Notes: generated by a model not told the origin, from the letters alone. A DNA stretch of 64,000 bases from an uncultured Fluviicola sp. (GCA_913009205.1 CAJVYC010000014.1:1-64000); one strand, 5' to 3'. Counted from the first letter of the stretch, positions 7,640 to 16,396 are shown. Translations and numbers: made by a program.

Positions 7640-8403
7640 TAGAAGTAAAGAACATTAATAAGGCATTTGCTGAGCATCATGTATTGAATGATATTACTTC
7701 AAACTTTGAAAAAGGTAAAGTAAATCTCATCATTGGTCAATCAGGACAAGGTAAATCTGTTCTTACCAAGTGCATTGTAGGATTGCATGAACCAGATACT
7801 GGGCATGTTTTATACGATGATAGAAACTTTACAACGATGGACCGTAAAGAAAAAGTATCTGTTCGTAAAGAGATCGGAATGCTTTTCCAAGGTTCAGCCC
7901 TGTTTGATTCCATGACAGTTCAAGAGAATGTAATGTTCCCTTTAACCATGTTCACGAAAATGACGAGAAAGGAAAAACTAGATCGTGTGAATTTCTGTTT
8001 GGATCGTGTGAATCTTGAAGGTACAAATATGTTGTTTCCAGCGGAATGTTCAGGAGGGATGCAGAAGCGGATCGCAATTGCCCGAGCAATCTCAATGAAT
8101 CCTAAGTATTTGTTTTGTGATGAGCCGAATTCTGGACTTGATCCAAAAACGGCAATCGTAATTGACAATTTGATTAAGGAGATTACCTATGAATACGACA
8201 TTACGACTGTTGTTATAACACACGATATGAACTCCGTAATTGAAATCGGTGACAACATCTTATTCATCCACAACGGAAGCAATTGGTGGGAAGGTGATCG
8301 CAAGTCGATTATAACAACAGACAACCAGGAGATTCTTGATTTTGTTTATGCATCTGATTTCATGAAGGAAATTAGAACATCAATGCAGGCCTCGCGTAAA
8401 TAA
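7636..8403 (+). CDS. MlaF-like ABC transporter ATP-binding protein
   Basis: The 255-residue ATPase energises the MlaE permease encoded just upstream. It has Walker A GQSGQGKS (about 34-41), the Q-loop segment GMLFQGSALFDSMTV, an ABC signature in the form CSGGMQKR (about 139-146; the Mla family often replaces LSGGQ), Walker B YLFCDEPNSGLDP, and the switch histidine in VITHDM. Family members move phospholipids between inner and outer membranes, usually in the retrograde direction in Mla systems. The direction here is not shown. Its 4-bp overlap with the permease implies coupled translation, and it ends 17 bases from the convergent photolyase gene. Confidence 0.9.
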   Translation: MIEVKNINKAFAEHHVLNDITSNFEKGKVNLIIGQSGQGKSVLTKCIVGLHEPDTGHVLYDDRNFTTMDRKEKVSVRKEIGMLFQGSALFDSMTVQENVMFPLTMFTKMTRKEKLDRVNFCLDRVNLEGTNMLFPAECSGGMQKRIAIARAISMNPKYLFCDEPNSGLDPKTAIVIDNLIKEITYEYDITTVVITHDMNSVIEIGDNILFIHNGSNWWEGDRKSIITTDNQEILDFVYASDFMKEIRTSMQASRK

Positions 8404-8420
8404 TAATTTCGCGTCTCTTT

Positions 8421-9701
8421 TTATTGCTTCAACCCTTCTTTATAAGTTGTCAATGCTCTTTCTCGTGCATATTTATGCTCCACCATCGGTGTCGGATACT
8501 CAAATGTGTTAAGATCTGGGAGCCACTTGTTGATGTAAATGTATTCCTTGTCGAATTTTTTTTGTTGTTCTGCTGGATTGAAAATCCTGAAGTAGGGGGC
8601 AGAGTCGCAGCCTGTTCCAGCGGCCCATTGCCAGTTCCCCACGTTGGCAGAAAGATCGTAATCCATCAATTTCTCGGCAAAGTAGGCTTCTCCCCAACGC
8701 CAATCGATTAACAAGTGCTTGCAAAGAAATCCCGCGGTAATCATTCGAACGCGATTGTGCATAAGGCCGGTTGTATTTAATTCTCTCATTCCAGCATCTA
8801 CAATCGGATACCCAGTAGTTCCGCTGCACCATCTTTTGAATTCTTCTTCATTGTTTCGCCATTGAACGAAATCGTATTTGCGTTTAAAGTTTGAATGTGC
8901 TGAATCAGGGAAATTGAATATGATTTGCATGAAGAATTCCCTCCAAATGAGTTCGCTTAAAAATGTAGACCCTAATTCCTGTTTAGAGACAAGTTGACGA
9001 ATACTGACAGTTCCAAAGCGAAGGTAAGTACTTAGATTACTCGTTCCTTTGACGGAAGGAAAATCTCGGGTTTCATTATAGTCTGTAACCACAGCAAGAT
9101 CAAATTCAGGAACCTTTAGATTCGATTCAGTAAAACCAAGTGATTCTAATTTTTGGAGCTTGAAATCTTTCTGCATCAAGTTCAAGACGCACAATTCTTT
9201 TGGAGAATCACTCTCCTTATACAATGTGAGCCATTTATTCTTGTATGGCGTGAAAACAGTATAGGGCGTTCCGTCATTTTTTAAGATATCGTGTTCTTCA
9301 AAAATGACTTGGTCTTTGAATGAATACGTCGGAATATTTTTTGAACTAAGAAATTCAGCAACTGCATTATCTCTAATTACAGCGTACGGCTCATAGTCCT
9401 TATTAAAATAAATATTTTCAATGCGGTATTGATTCGCGAGTTCTGCCCAAATTTCATCCGTCTTTCCATGGAGGCAATTGATGGATGCACCATGCGCCTG
9501 AAGTTCTTCATTCATGGAAGACAAAGTGCTGTGAATGAATGTAAGTCGGCCATCGTTTCGAGGAAGGTCTTCTAGAATTTCGACGTCAAAAATGAAGATC
9601 AACATCACCTTTTTGTTCGCCTCAAGCGCCTCTGTTAGACCAATATTATCATGAAGTCTTAAATCCCTACGAAACCAAAATATTGAAATGTTCTCCTTCA
9701 C
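8421..9701 (-). CDS. Cryptochrome/deoxyribodipyrimidine photolyase family protein
   Basis: The 426-residue flavoprotein begins with the photolyase alpha/beta domain (ISIFWFRRDLRLHDNIGL) and ends with the FAD-binding domain (LIWREFFMQI about 257-266, NRVRMITAGFLCKHLLIDWR, then MDYDLSANVGNWQWAAGTG and YFRIFNPAEQ). The Trp-rich region and the GNWQWAAGTG motif support a light-driven DNA repair enzyme that splits pyrimidine dimers rather than a divergent cryptochrome, although sequence alone does not prove this. It is the last gene of a likely unit with a glutathione peroxidase, a Lacal_2735 protein and a CIA30-like lipoprotein. Confidence 0.9.
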   Translation of the reverse strand: MKENISIFWFRRDLRLHDNIGLTEALEANKKVMLIFIFDVEILEDLPRNDGRLTFIHSTLSSMNEELQAHGASINCLHGKTDEIWAELANQYRIENIYFNKDYEPYAVIRDNAVAEFLSSKNIPTYSFKDQVIFEEHDILKNDGTPYTVFTPYKNKWLTLYKESDSPKELCVLNLMQKDFKLQKLESLGFTESNLKVPEFDLAVVTDYNETRDFPSVKGTSNLSTYLRFGTVSIRQLVSKQELGSTFLSELIWREFFMQIIFNFPDSAHSNFKRKYDFVQWRNNEEEFKRWCSGTTGYPIVDAGMRELNTTGLMHNRVRMITAGFLCKHLLIDWRWGEAYFAEKLMDYDLSANVGNWQWAAGTGCDSAPYFRIFNPAEQQKKFDKEYIYINKWLPDLNTFEYPTPMVEHKYARERALTTYKEGLKQ

Positions 9702-9713
9702 TGTTTTTGTATT

Positions 9714-10283
9714 CTATGTAAGTTCGATTGTATCGATGAGTAATTCGAAACGCTCATTTTTCTTATTCGATATAAGAATTGAAATTTCCTCTATTGATAA
9801 AGATTCGAAATTCGACATGGGCAGTTTTCTACCTCTGAAACTCGGGTACATATCTGAAAGTTTAATATCGACTGTTTCCCATTCGTTCGATGTTTTAAAG
9901 GTAAGAATGTAAGAATAGTAATCACCCGACTTTGCTTTCACCCTCAATTGATAATTCTTTGAATCACCTTTAATACGTAGCGAAATCTTTGATTTCCCAT
10001 TAATGGCTTTCTCGTCAAACGGGTACCGTATTGATGCAAAACCTCCATTATTTGCCGTTGAAACGTTACCCGAAAACAATCCGAATCCATCTTCGTTTAT
10101 AACAATAGTAGAATTGGAGATGCCGCCCATAACACCATCGTTTAGCGTGTACCAACCACCTGCCTGAGATTCTTTGTTGAAGTTGTATATCATTGAGTCA
10201 AGATTTGCTTGAGATTCTCCGCAACCAATAAGGGCAAAAAGAGCAAGGTGTAGTATCAACATTTTTTTTCTTTGAAAGTTCAT
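9714..10283 (-). CDS. CIA30-domain lipoprotein
   Basis: The 189-residue protein has a lipoprotein signal (hydrophobic run then LIGC at about 18-21), so it should be lipidated. The rest matches the CIA30 domain (complex I intermediate-associated protein 30, galactose-binding-like fold): WYTLNDGVMGGISNSTI (about 45-61), FSGNVSTANNGGFASIR, IKGDSKNYQLRVK, and the closing SILISNKKNERFELLIDTI. In eukaryotes CIA30 helps assemble respiratory complex I; bacterial versions are of unknown function. It starts 28 bases after Lacal_2735 and ends 12 bases before the photolyase. An internal ATG eight codons in would also keep the signal peptide. Confidence 0.8.
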   Translation of the reverse strand: MNFQRKKMLILHLALFALIGCGESQANLDSMIYNFNKESQAGGWYTLNDGVMGGISNSTIVINEDGFGLFSGNVSTANNGGFASIRYPFDEKAINGKSKISLRIKGDSKNYQLRVKAKSGDYYSYILTFKTSNEWETVDIKLSDMYPSFRGRKLPMSNFESLSIEEISILISNKKNERFELLIDTIELT

Positions 10284-10311
10284 TCTGTAATTTCTTCTAA
10301 CCCCCTTTGGA

Positions 10312-10482
10312 TTAACCGGCTTCTTCTTCCTTTTTTATAAGATCTAAGATGTCCTCTGCCTCTTTGACGAGTGCATCACTGGCTGTTCGGTTTGTCTTGG
10401 ACATGTGAAATGATTCTTCCATTTTCTTTTTGTAAGCCGCTTGAAGCTTTTCCTTTTTCGTTTTTCGTTTTAAGAATCCCAT
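10312..10482 (-). CDS. Lacal_2735 family small protein
   Basis: This 56-residue protein was found by reading the minus strand between the glutathione peroxidase and the CIA30 gene. It starts MGFLKRKTKKEKLQAAYKKK, continues with EESFHMSKTNRTASDALVKE and ends in an acidic, helical tail. The basic N-terminus, the SxxNRxASD-like core and the length fit the Bacteroidota Lacal_2735 family, whose function is unknown. Only five bases separate it from the glutathione peroxidase stop, so it is co-transcribed with it. Confidence 0.7.
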   Translation of the reverse strand: MGFLKRKTKKEKLQAAYKKKMEESFHMSKTNRTASDALVKEAEDILDLIKKEEEAG

Positions 10483-10487
10483 TGTGT

Positions 10488-11027
10488 TTAGTTTTTAATG
10501 GCGTTTAATAATGCATCTGACAGAGGATCCGTCTTTGGGGAGAAAATTTCTTGCAGCGCTCCTTCTTCATTGACCAAATATTTTTGAAAATTCCACTTCA
10601 CTTTTGAGTCAATCGAACCATTCAGTTTGCGCTGTGTAAGCCAGGCATAAACCGGATGTTGATTCGAACCTTTTGATTCTATTTTTTCAGTTATTGGAAA
10701 TGTAACACCATAGTTTACACTACAAAAACTCTGTATTTCGTCTGCGTTCCCTTTTTCTTGATACCCAAACTGATTGCAGGGTAACCCAATGATAACAAGG
10801 GTGTTTTTTTCTTGTTCCGATAGTTTTTGAAGCTCTTCGTATTGATATGTAAACCCACACTTTGATGCCACATTTACAAATAAAATCTTTTTCCCTTTAA
10901 AACTAGAAAGTGAAAGTTCAGACCCATCCAATGCATTAACCTTAATTTCATAAAGACTTTTTTTTGGCGCTTGAACTGATTCTATTTGTGGAACAGTGCC
11001 TAATGTAAATAGATCGAATATGCCCAT
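10488..11027 (-). CDS. Glutathione peroxidase (cysteine type)
   Basis: The 179-residue protein belongs to the glutathione peroxidase family, which reduces hydrogen peroxide or lipid hydroperoxides with thiols (often thioredoxin in cysteine-type members). Motifs seen are FVNVASKCGFTYQYEEL (about 49-65; catalytic Cys in KCGFT), LPCNQFGYQEKG (about 82-93) and KWNFQKYLVN near the C-terminus. The catalytic residue is Cys, not selenocysteine. It has no cleavable signal. It is the first gene of the minus-strand unit that ends with the photolyase, consistent with a response to light or oxidative damage (inference). Confidence 0.9.
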   Translation of the reverse strand: MGIFDLFTLGTVPQIESVQAPKKSLYEIKVNALDGSELSLSSFKGKKILFVNVASKCGFTYQYEELQKLSEQEKNTLVIIGLPCNQFGYQEKGNADEIQSFCSVNYGVTFPITEKIESKGSNQHPVYAWLTQRKLNGSIDSKVKWNFQKYLVNEEGALQEIFSPKTDPLSDALLNAIKN

Positions 11028-11240
11028 AGTTGAATGTAATATTTTTCTGTGATCAATGAATTGTTTAATGATTCACATGTAAAGTTAAACAAAAACTTTG
11101 ATTTTCACCTTTCTTCTGTAATTCGATCTAATGGTTGAGCTATATCTCGCAACTTATTTAATTTGAGTCTGTACTTTGCATTAGGGGAATGATGAAGCGA
11201 TGGGCAATACAGTGACTTTTCGAAGCATCAATCGAGGTGT

Positions 11241-12560
11241 TTAAGATTCTGACTTGTCAATTAATCGTCCGTCTATCTCTTTAGATGGATTGACGCCAAG
11301 TTTCTTTAGATCTTGAATACGTTTCGTTAAGTTTCCAGAGCCGTCAACCATTTTGTTCATGGCATCTTTATACGTTTTACTTGCAGTATCCATTTGACTT
11401 CCAAGTTTCAAAAGATCATCGGTAAATCCAACAAACTTATCGTAAAGATTTCCTGCTTGCCGCGCTATTTCCTCCGCATTTTTATTCTGTAAATCTTGTT
11501 TCCAGATGTATGATATCGTTCGCAGTGTGGCTAGCAAAGTAGATATCGAAACAATTACAATATTTTTATCCAATGCTTTTTCAAATAAACCTTGATCTTC
11601 TCGTAAAGCCAAAGTCAATGCAGGTTCGTTCGCTACAAACATTAAAACGTAATCTGGAGAATTGATATCATGGAGTTTTTGGTAATCCTTTCCTCCAAGT
11701 AATTTTAAATGCCCATTAATACTGTCCAAATGCTGTTTTAGACACAGTGCTTTTTGGTCTTTATTATCTGTGTCGTGGTAATTACTGTAGGCTGTCAATG
11801 ATACTTTTGAATCCAAAATAAGATTCTTACCGTCCGGTAGATTGATGATATAATCCAATCGTTGGTTGCTGCCGTCCTCAGTTTTTAAATTCGTTTCTTT
11901 GGAATAATGAATGTCCTTTTGAAGCCCTGCTTTTTCTAAAATTGATTCAAGCTGCATTTCTCCCCAATTCCCTTGCACTTTGGAATCTCCGCGTAACGCT
12001 TGTGTTAAACTCCTTGTTTCCTGAGTGATTTCCTGATTCAAATCCCGCAACATTTTCAAGTGCTTATCCAATGTTGCAGAGCGCTCAATACTCTTTTCGT
12101 TATTGTCTTCAACTTTCTTTTGAAACTCACTGATTTTTTCCTTTAGCGGATTCAATATTACGTCCAAGTTCTTCTTGTTTTGATCCGTGAATTTACTTGT
12201 CTTTTCGTCTAAAATTTTATTGGCAACAAGTTCAAATTCTTTTGTGAATTTCTCTTGCAATGATTCCAGTTGTTCTTTTTGATCCCTAATTTTTTCTTCA
12301 AGCGCGTTGTACCTACTTTTCCATTCTGTTGCACTTTTCAATTCATTTTGATGTGCTTCTCGCATTTGAGAAAGGTCCGTTTTCGAGGATTCCAAATCAA
12401 TTCTTAAGTTCTGGGTAGAATTTTCTAAAGTTGCATTATTAATTTTGAGTTGTTGCATTGAATCACCAGCTTCAATTGTTGAAGACGGTATAAGTTTAGC
12501 AGCCAAAAAACCAATAATTCCACCAGCGACTAAACCAATGACTAAAAGAATGTAATCCAT
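11241..12560 (-). CDS. rmuC: DNA recombination protein RmuC
   Basis: RmuC is a nuclease-fold protein linked to limiting recombination between inverted repeats. The 439-residue protein has an N-terminal membrane anchor (about 3-24), a long coiled coil (about 35-185, rich in E, K, L and Q), and the conserved RmuC domain with RGDSKVQGNWGEMQLESILE (about 193-212), NLILDSKVSL, and a region around DYVLMFVANEPALTLAL. It starts only three bases after the BamA/TamA-like gene, so the two share a transcript although their functions are unrelated. Confidence 0.92.
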   Translation of the reverse strand: MDYILLVIGLVAGGIIGFLAAKLIPSSTIEAGDSMQQLKINNATLENSTQNLRIDLESSKTDLSQMREAHQNELKSATEWKSRYNALEEKIRDQKEQLESLQEKFTKEFELVANKILDEKTSKFTDQNKKNLDVILNPLKEKISEFQKKVEDNNEKSIERSATLDKHLKMLRDLNQEITQETRSLTQALRGDSKVQGNWGEMQLESILEKAGLQKDIHYSKETNLKTEDGSNQRLDYIINLPDGKNLILDSKVSLTAYSNYHDTDNKDQKALCLKQHLDSINGHLKLLGGKDYQKLHDINSPDYVLMFVANEPALTLALREDQGLFEKALDKNIVIVSISTLLATLRTISYIWKQDLQNKNAEEIARQAGNLYDKFVGFTDDLLKLGSQMDTASKTYKDAMNKMVDGSGNLTKRIQDLKKLGVNPSKEIDGRLIDKSES

Positions 12561-12563
12561 AGC

Positions 12564-14261
12564 CTAAAAGTAAGCAATATAACCGAAATGAATCTTCCCA
12601 TTACTGAGAAGAATCGAATTGTTAAGCTGCTTTCCAAGAGCATAAGAAATTGAGAAAACTCCTAGATTTGTTCTAAATGAGAACCCCGCTCCAAATCCAA
12701 ATGGAGTGTCATTGTAGTAATTGGCCACATTATTTTCATACCAAGTTTGATCTGCGAAGGCAAAAACATGCGAGTTCCTGTCCAACAGGAAACGGTATTC
12801 TAAAACGGTAGTGCTTCGAGTCGTGGCAAAGAGTTCATCCTCGTTAAAACCTCGTTGCGCATCGAGACCTCCAAATCGGAACAATTCGTTTTCAAAGATA
12901 GCATCGGCAGAATAAAATTCAGTGACGTTATTAATTCTTAGGATGTGTCTTTTATGCAGTGGGATGAAATATTCCGCATCTACTACCCCCCTAAAAGTGC
13001 CCGACTTTATTACTTGAGCAGAATCATTTATTTGTGACTTTCTATTTCCTGCGGATGCTGTTATTTTTAAGTTGAAACCTCTCGTCGGATTAGGTAAATA
13101 ATCAACCCGCGTAGAGACATAAGAAAGCCCATAATTGTTTGAACTAACGCTTCCAAGTTTACTGAATGTTGGATTGTTTAATCCTCCTTCCAATATGTCA
13201 GATGACAAATTTTGATAAAAAGCCTTCAGGTAATTTCCACGCTTTAAAAAGTACTGGACGCCAATTTTCGAGTTCAATTCCAGAAATGAAGTGTCACGTT
13301 TGTAAAGGTCAAAAGTTCCATCGATCCCGAATGAAGTATTGAAAAGGAAGGGGTAATTCAAATGCGATTTAAGTGATTGGGTTTTGTCTCGAATACTTTG
13401 CCATCGAATATCTAGAAGTTCACCTCTTTTTAACAAATTGAGAAGTTTTAAATTCAACTCACCTGTAATGGTTATTTTTTCGGTGGCAGGGTCAGGTTGC
13501 AAACCAACGATTCCATTAAAGGAACTAATCGGAATAGATTTTAAGTACAAGTAAATCTCGCACCCCTCCTTTGTATAAAGTATTTCATGTGCTTTTATCT
13601 CTTGTAAAAAAGGAATTTGAGCAATACGATCTGAAATGGTTTTTAGCTTCGATTCATCAAAAAGAGCACCTACTTTAATGTCTACAAGACTTGATACAAA
13701 TTTTTCCGACACGGATGAGTCGCCCCTAATATGAATCTTTTGCCAGGTTTTGATCTTCCCTCTTTCGATTTTAATATCCGCTTTCAAAACGTTGTTAATA
13801 ATTTGGTGATTGCTTAACTGAATCGCCACGAAAGGGTACCCATTGTTTAGATAGGCGCTGTGAATTTTAGAAAGAAGAGCACGCATTTCACGCGGCGTAA
13901 ATTCGAGGTTGCTGATCAATTTTTCATTGATGCGCTCATATTTTCTGATGAACTCAAGCTCTTTCTTGTCAATACTCAATTCTGATCCGTTGAATTTCGG
14001 CCCCAATGAGAAGTCGATAATTGCGCTTTTATTTGATTCGTAGAAAATACTATCGACGGATGCTAAAAGATAGCCTTTAGAAATTGCGCTGTTCTGAAGC
14101 TCTGACGCATAGTCAATTGCACTTGTGCTGTCTTTAAATTGCGTGCTTGGATTCTTAATAAAACTCTTATAACTCGTGTTTTTGTAGACTAGTGTGTACT
14201 TTTTTTGACCGTAGCCTAGAAAAGGCAGGAAAAATATGAAAATCAAGTAGATTATGTGCAT
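12564..14261 (-). CDS. BamA/TamA-like outer membrane protein (POTRA + beta-barrel)
   Basis: The 565-residue product starts with a signal peptide (MHIIYLIFIFFLPFLGYGQ). The N-terminal ~250 residues contain POTRA-like repeats (IHSAYLNNGYPFVAIQL; KTWQKIHIRGDSSVSEKF; ISDRIAQIPFLQEIKAHEIL). The C-terminal half is an Omp85/bacterial surface antigen barrel with alternating aromatic strands, FRFGGLDAQRGFNEDEL (the RGF element of the barrel loop 6 motif, about 465-481), and a terminal FGYIAYF ending in Phe. Such proteins insert or translocate outer membrane proteins or lipids. It is shorter than BamA (~800 aa), so it is probably a TamA-like or patatin-less Omp85 homolog. The substrate is unknown. Confidence 0.82.
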   Translation of the reverse strand: MHIIYLIFIFFLPFLGYGQKKYTLVYKNTSYKSFIKNPSTQFKDSTSAIDYASELQNSAISKGYLLASVDSIFYESNKSAIIDFSLGPKFNGSELSIDKKELEFIRKYERINEKLISNLEFTPREMRALLSKIHSAYLNNGYPFVAIQLSNHQIINNVLKADIKIERGKIKTWQKIHIRGDSSVSEKFVSSLVDIKVGALFDESKLKTISDRIAQIPFLQEIKAHEILYTKEGCEIYLYLKSIPISSFNGIVGLQPDPATEKITITGELNLKLLNLLKRGELLDIRWQSIRDKTQSLKSHLNYPFLFNTSFGIDGTFDLYKRDTSFLELNSKIGVQYFLKRGNYLKAFYQNLSSDILEGGLNNPTFSKLGSVSSNNYGLSYVSTRVDYLPNPTRGFNLKITASAGNRKSQINDSAQVIKSGTFRGVVDAEYFIPLHKRHILRINNVTEFYSADAIFENELFRFGGLDAQRGFNEDELFATTRSTTVLEYRFLLDRNSHVFAFADQTWYENNVANYYNDTPFGFGAGFSFRTNLGVFSISYALGKQLNNSILLSNGKIHFGYIAYF

Positions 14262-14334
14262 TGGAGTTTCTAACGGTATGAAAATTAGTTTATTTCAATA
14301 AGAATCAGTCATCATTCGCCTCAAAAAGTGTTAT

Positions 14335-14342
14335 TATTTTTG
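14335..14342 (+). promoter_or_regulatory. -7 box (TATTTTTG) for the frameshifted small lipoprotein
   Basis: TATTTTTG matches TAnnTTTG exactly and lies 54 bases before the ATG at 14397. An intact promoter in front of a frame-disrupted gene is why that gene deserves a second look. Confidence 0.45.
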
Positions 14343-14396
14343 AAATGACCGTTATGCGTTGGCATATCAGTGCTTTAATTCTTAAAACCTTGAACT

Positions 14397-14548
14397 ATGA
14401 AAATAGTATTCGCCTTCGTTACATTCGGATTGATTCTAACTTTTGTGATTGCTTTATGCGGACACAAAAAAAACCACAAACCATGCCAGTCCATGGAAAT
14501 AAAAGTGGTGGCATCGAGCATGCAAGCGCTAAAGAAATCGCTTCTTAA
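14397..14548 (+). pseudogene. Small lipoprotein paralog broken at an A8 tract
   Basis: From ATG 14397 a lipoprotein signal is read (MKIVFAFVTFGLILTFVIALC, Cys at 21), then CGHKK, after which eight A residues (14466-14473) lead into a frame that runs on to a stop at 14573 with no resemblance to anything. With nine A residues the frame would continue PVHGNKSGGIEHASAKEIAS to TAA at 14546-14548, giving 50 residues. That hypothetical product aligns along its whole length with the intact 49-residue lipoprotein at 14820-14969 (shared GLILT, CG and GNKSG). It is a decayed paralog, a slippage-regulated gene, or a sequencing error at the homopolymer. The sequence cannot tell which. Confidence 0.65.
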
Positions 14549-14747
14549 CTATCACATTGTTGTTGATAACTGATTTAATAGTAGGCCTGCTGTAACTTTT
14601 GTTGGGTGAAATTTGTGTTTTTTGAGATTTAGATCAATTCCCATTACTGTTATGTTTAATGCGTTTATGCTTTTGTTATTTATTAATCTCTGACTTTTAT
14701 AGAGGTGTGTGTGGATAAGATTATTTCAACGATTATACAATTTATCG

Positions 14748-14755
14748 TAGATTTG
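14748..14755 (+). promoter_or_regulatory. -7 box (TAGATTTG) for the small lipoprotein
   Basis: TAGATTTG matches TAnnTTTG exactly. The resulting leader of ~55-60 bases contains a short CAA-rich, unstructured stretch at 14771-14784. Confidence 0.45.
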
Positions 14756-14819
14756 TCGTTATAGTATATACAACAACAACAACAATAGAGCCTTAGTATT
14801 AACATTAAAACCAACCGAC

Positions 14820-14969
14820 ATGAAGAGAGCATTGGCATTTGCATTTTTAGGTTTGATCTTGACAGCAGTAGTAGCTTCTTGTGGATCATCTAAAGGTGGA
14901 CACTGTGAAGCATATGGTAACAAGAGTGGGAGTGTAGAGAACGTAGATGATTCTCAACTTCCGTCTTAG
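14820..14969 (+). CDS. Small lipoprotein, 49 aa
   Basis: The product begins MKRALAFAFLGLILTAVVAS followed by the lipobox cysteine (VVASC, Cys 21) and a short mature part of 29 residues containing SSKGGHCEAYGNKSGSVEN. Similar tiny lipoproteins with a CGSSK...C-AYG core occur in Bacteroidota genomes as far as I recall, with no known function. It has its own promoter and a hairpin behind it. The gene upstream (14397) is a paralog with a shifted frame. High expression of such genes is possible but not shown here. Confidence 0.75.
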   Translation: MKRALAFAFLGLILTAVVASCGSSKGGHCEAYGNKSGSVENVDDSQLPS

Positions 14970-14990
14970 GTAACCTATCAAGACATTATA

Positions 14991-15025
14991 CCCCTTTTAC
15001 TCTACTCGAGTGAGAGGGTTTTTTT
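14991..15025 (+). terminator. Rho-independent terminator after the small lipoprotein
   Basis: An imperfect hairpin pairs CCCCTTTTACTC with GAGTGAGAGGG around a TACTC loop and is followed by seven T. It sits ~20 bases after the stop. Confidence 0.55.
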
Positions 15026-15045
15026 ATGCTCTAAGTTTTATGCAC

Positions 15046-15079
15046 GAAAAAAGCCGTTTCGATTGAATCAAAACGGCTT
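15046..15079 (-). terminator. Terminator for the 15100-15597 lipoprotein gene
   Basis: AAGCCGTTT(C)GATT (15051-15064) pairs with AATC(A)AAACGGCTT (15066-15079). On the minus strand the stem runs into a T run (the A run just before 15051), which is the right polarity to end the gene at 15100. Confidence 0.65.
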
Positions 15080-15099
15080 GGATTAATTTGTTCGTTTTT

Positions 15100-15597
15100 C
15101 TATAAGTTCACTACAATGTAATTGACTGTATAATTTGATGGTATTGTTGGAACTAGTACATAGTTTTCAAGATATCTTGCTTCATCACACCCATTTTTGC
15201 ATTCATGAACGGTTAATGTATAGTCAACCACGAAGTTAATATCGTCAAATTCGACATTCTTCTCAAACCAAACATCACAACCGACAATAATCGGGTTGGC
15301 AAGAATTGAATAAGCACTATAATTAACTGGTAACTTTGTAAGCCCCCCATCAAAACTTACCTCAAAATTACTTGCGTAACTATCAATTGCGTTGATATGA
15401 TAATCCCCTGCCATACTTTCTGTCATATTTCCTGCTGAAGGATAGATCACTACTAATTGATCTTCATTTCCAGGGTTTGTAGTGAAAACAGCTCCAGAAG
15501 AAATATCTTCTGATTCTAAATCACAGCGTTTGTTACAAGAGACGCTTAAAAGAGCTATAGCGATAATTGCTATTGATAGAGTAGCTGAATTTTTCAT
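15100..15597 (-). CDS. Hypothetical lipoprotein, 165 aa
   Basis: The protein has a lipoprotein signal with LLSVSC (Cys 21) and a mature region of ~145 residues, beta-rich with few charged residues. It includes four later cysteines (CDLES, VGCDVWF, HECKNGCDEA), which may form disulfides in the periplasm. No family is recognised. It lies 61 bases downstream of lptB and has its own terminator, so it may be the end of the tatC-DUF5686-lptB transcript or a separate unit. Confidence 0.65.
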   Translation of the reverse strand: MKNSATLSIAIIAIALLSVSCNKRCDLESEDISSGAVFTTNPGNEDQLVVIYPSAGNMTESMAGDYHINAIDSYASNFEVSFDGGLTKLPVNYSAYSILANPIIVGCDVWFEKNVEFDDINFVVDYTLTVHECKNGCDEARYLENYVLVPTIPSNYTVNYIVVNL

Positions 15598-15658
15598 AGT
15601 TGGTTGATAATTAATTATTTATCCCAACTAAGTTATCTAATTCTTACGACTTAAAAAA

Positions 15659-16387
15659 TTATTTCTTCCTTAATTCAAAGTTCTGGCCTAAATAGATACG
15701 CCTAACTTGATCATCAGCAGCCAATTCTTCCGGTGTTCCTGACTTTAAAATTTCACCTTCTGAAAGTAAATAAGCACGATCTGTAATTGATAAAGTTTCT
15801 TGAACATTATGATCCGTGATCAAGATTCCAATATTTCGTGTCTTCAATTCTGAAATGATGCTTTGAATATCTTCAACGGCAATTGGATCAACACCTGCGA
15901 AAGGTTCATCCAATAAAACAAATTTAGGATCCGTGGCCAATGCTCTTGCGATCTCTGTTCTCCTTTTTTCACCTCCAGACAATCTATTTCCGAGGTTTTT
16001 CCGAACATGGTTCAAGCTAAACTCATCAAGAAGTTGCTCCAGGCGTTTTTTTCTGTCCTCTTTGTTCAATTTACCCATCTCCAAAATAGCCATGATGTTG
16101 TCTTCTACACTCAGCTTTCTAAAAACAGATACTTCTTGAGGTAAATAGCCAATTCCTAGCTGAGATCTCTTGTACATTGGAAATTGAGTGATTTCAGTTT
16201 CATCTAGAAATACTTTTCCTGAATCCGGTTTAACCAATCCAACAATCATATAGAATGAAGTTGTCTTACCTGCTCCGTTTGGCCCCAGTAACCCGACAAT
16301 TTCACCTTGGTTCACTTCGATAGAAACGCCGTTTACTACATTTCTACCTTTGTACGATTTCTTAATAAGCTCTGTAAATAACTTCAT
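15659..16387 (-). CDS. lptB: LPS export ABC transporter ATP-binding protein
   Basis: LptB powers extraction of lipopolysaccharide from the inner membrane for transport to the outer membrane. The 242-residue protein shows Walker [18 protein letters not shown] (about 34-50), [21 protein letters not shown] signature [16 protein letters not shown], Walker [14 protein letters not shown] and switch His in [11 protein letters not shown], all typical of LptB. The FAGVDP and YLPQE features separate it from amino acid importers. It follows the DUF5686 gene by nine bases; the permeases LptF/G are not in this window. Confidence 0.92.
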   Translation of the reverse strand: MKLFTELIKKSYKGRNVVNGVSIEVNQGEIVGLLGPNGAGKTTSFYMIVGLVKPDSGKVFLDETEITQFPMYKRSQLGIGYLPQEVSVFRKLSVEDNIMAILEMGKLNKEDRKKRLEQLLDEFSLNHVRKNLGNRLSGGEKRRTEIARALATDPKFVLLDEPFAGVDPIAVEDIQSIISELKTRNIGILITDHNVQETLSITDRAYLLSEGEILKSGTPEELAADDQVRRIYLGQNFELRKK

Positions 16388-16396
16388 ATTTCATTT

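Noticed and set aside
14345-14548. A 67-codon ORF on + starting at ATG 14345
   Set aside because: Its first half is unrelated sequence in a shifted frame and overlaps the -7 box. Only its last ~20 codons are meaningful, as the continuation of the lipoprotein started at 14397.
14771-14784. CAA microsatellite (CAACAACAACAACA)
   Set aside because: It lies in the untranslated leader of the small lipoprotein; short repeats like this are common and no frame depends on it.
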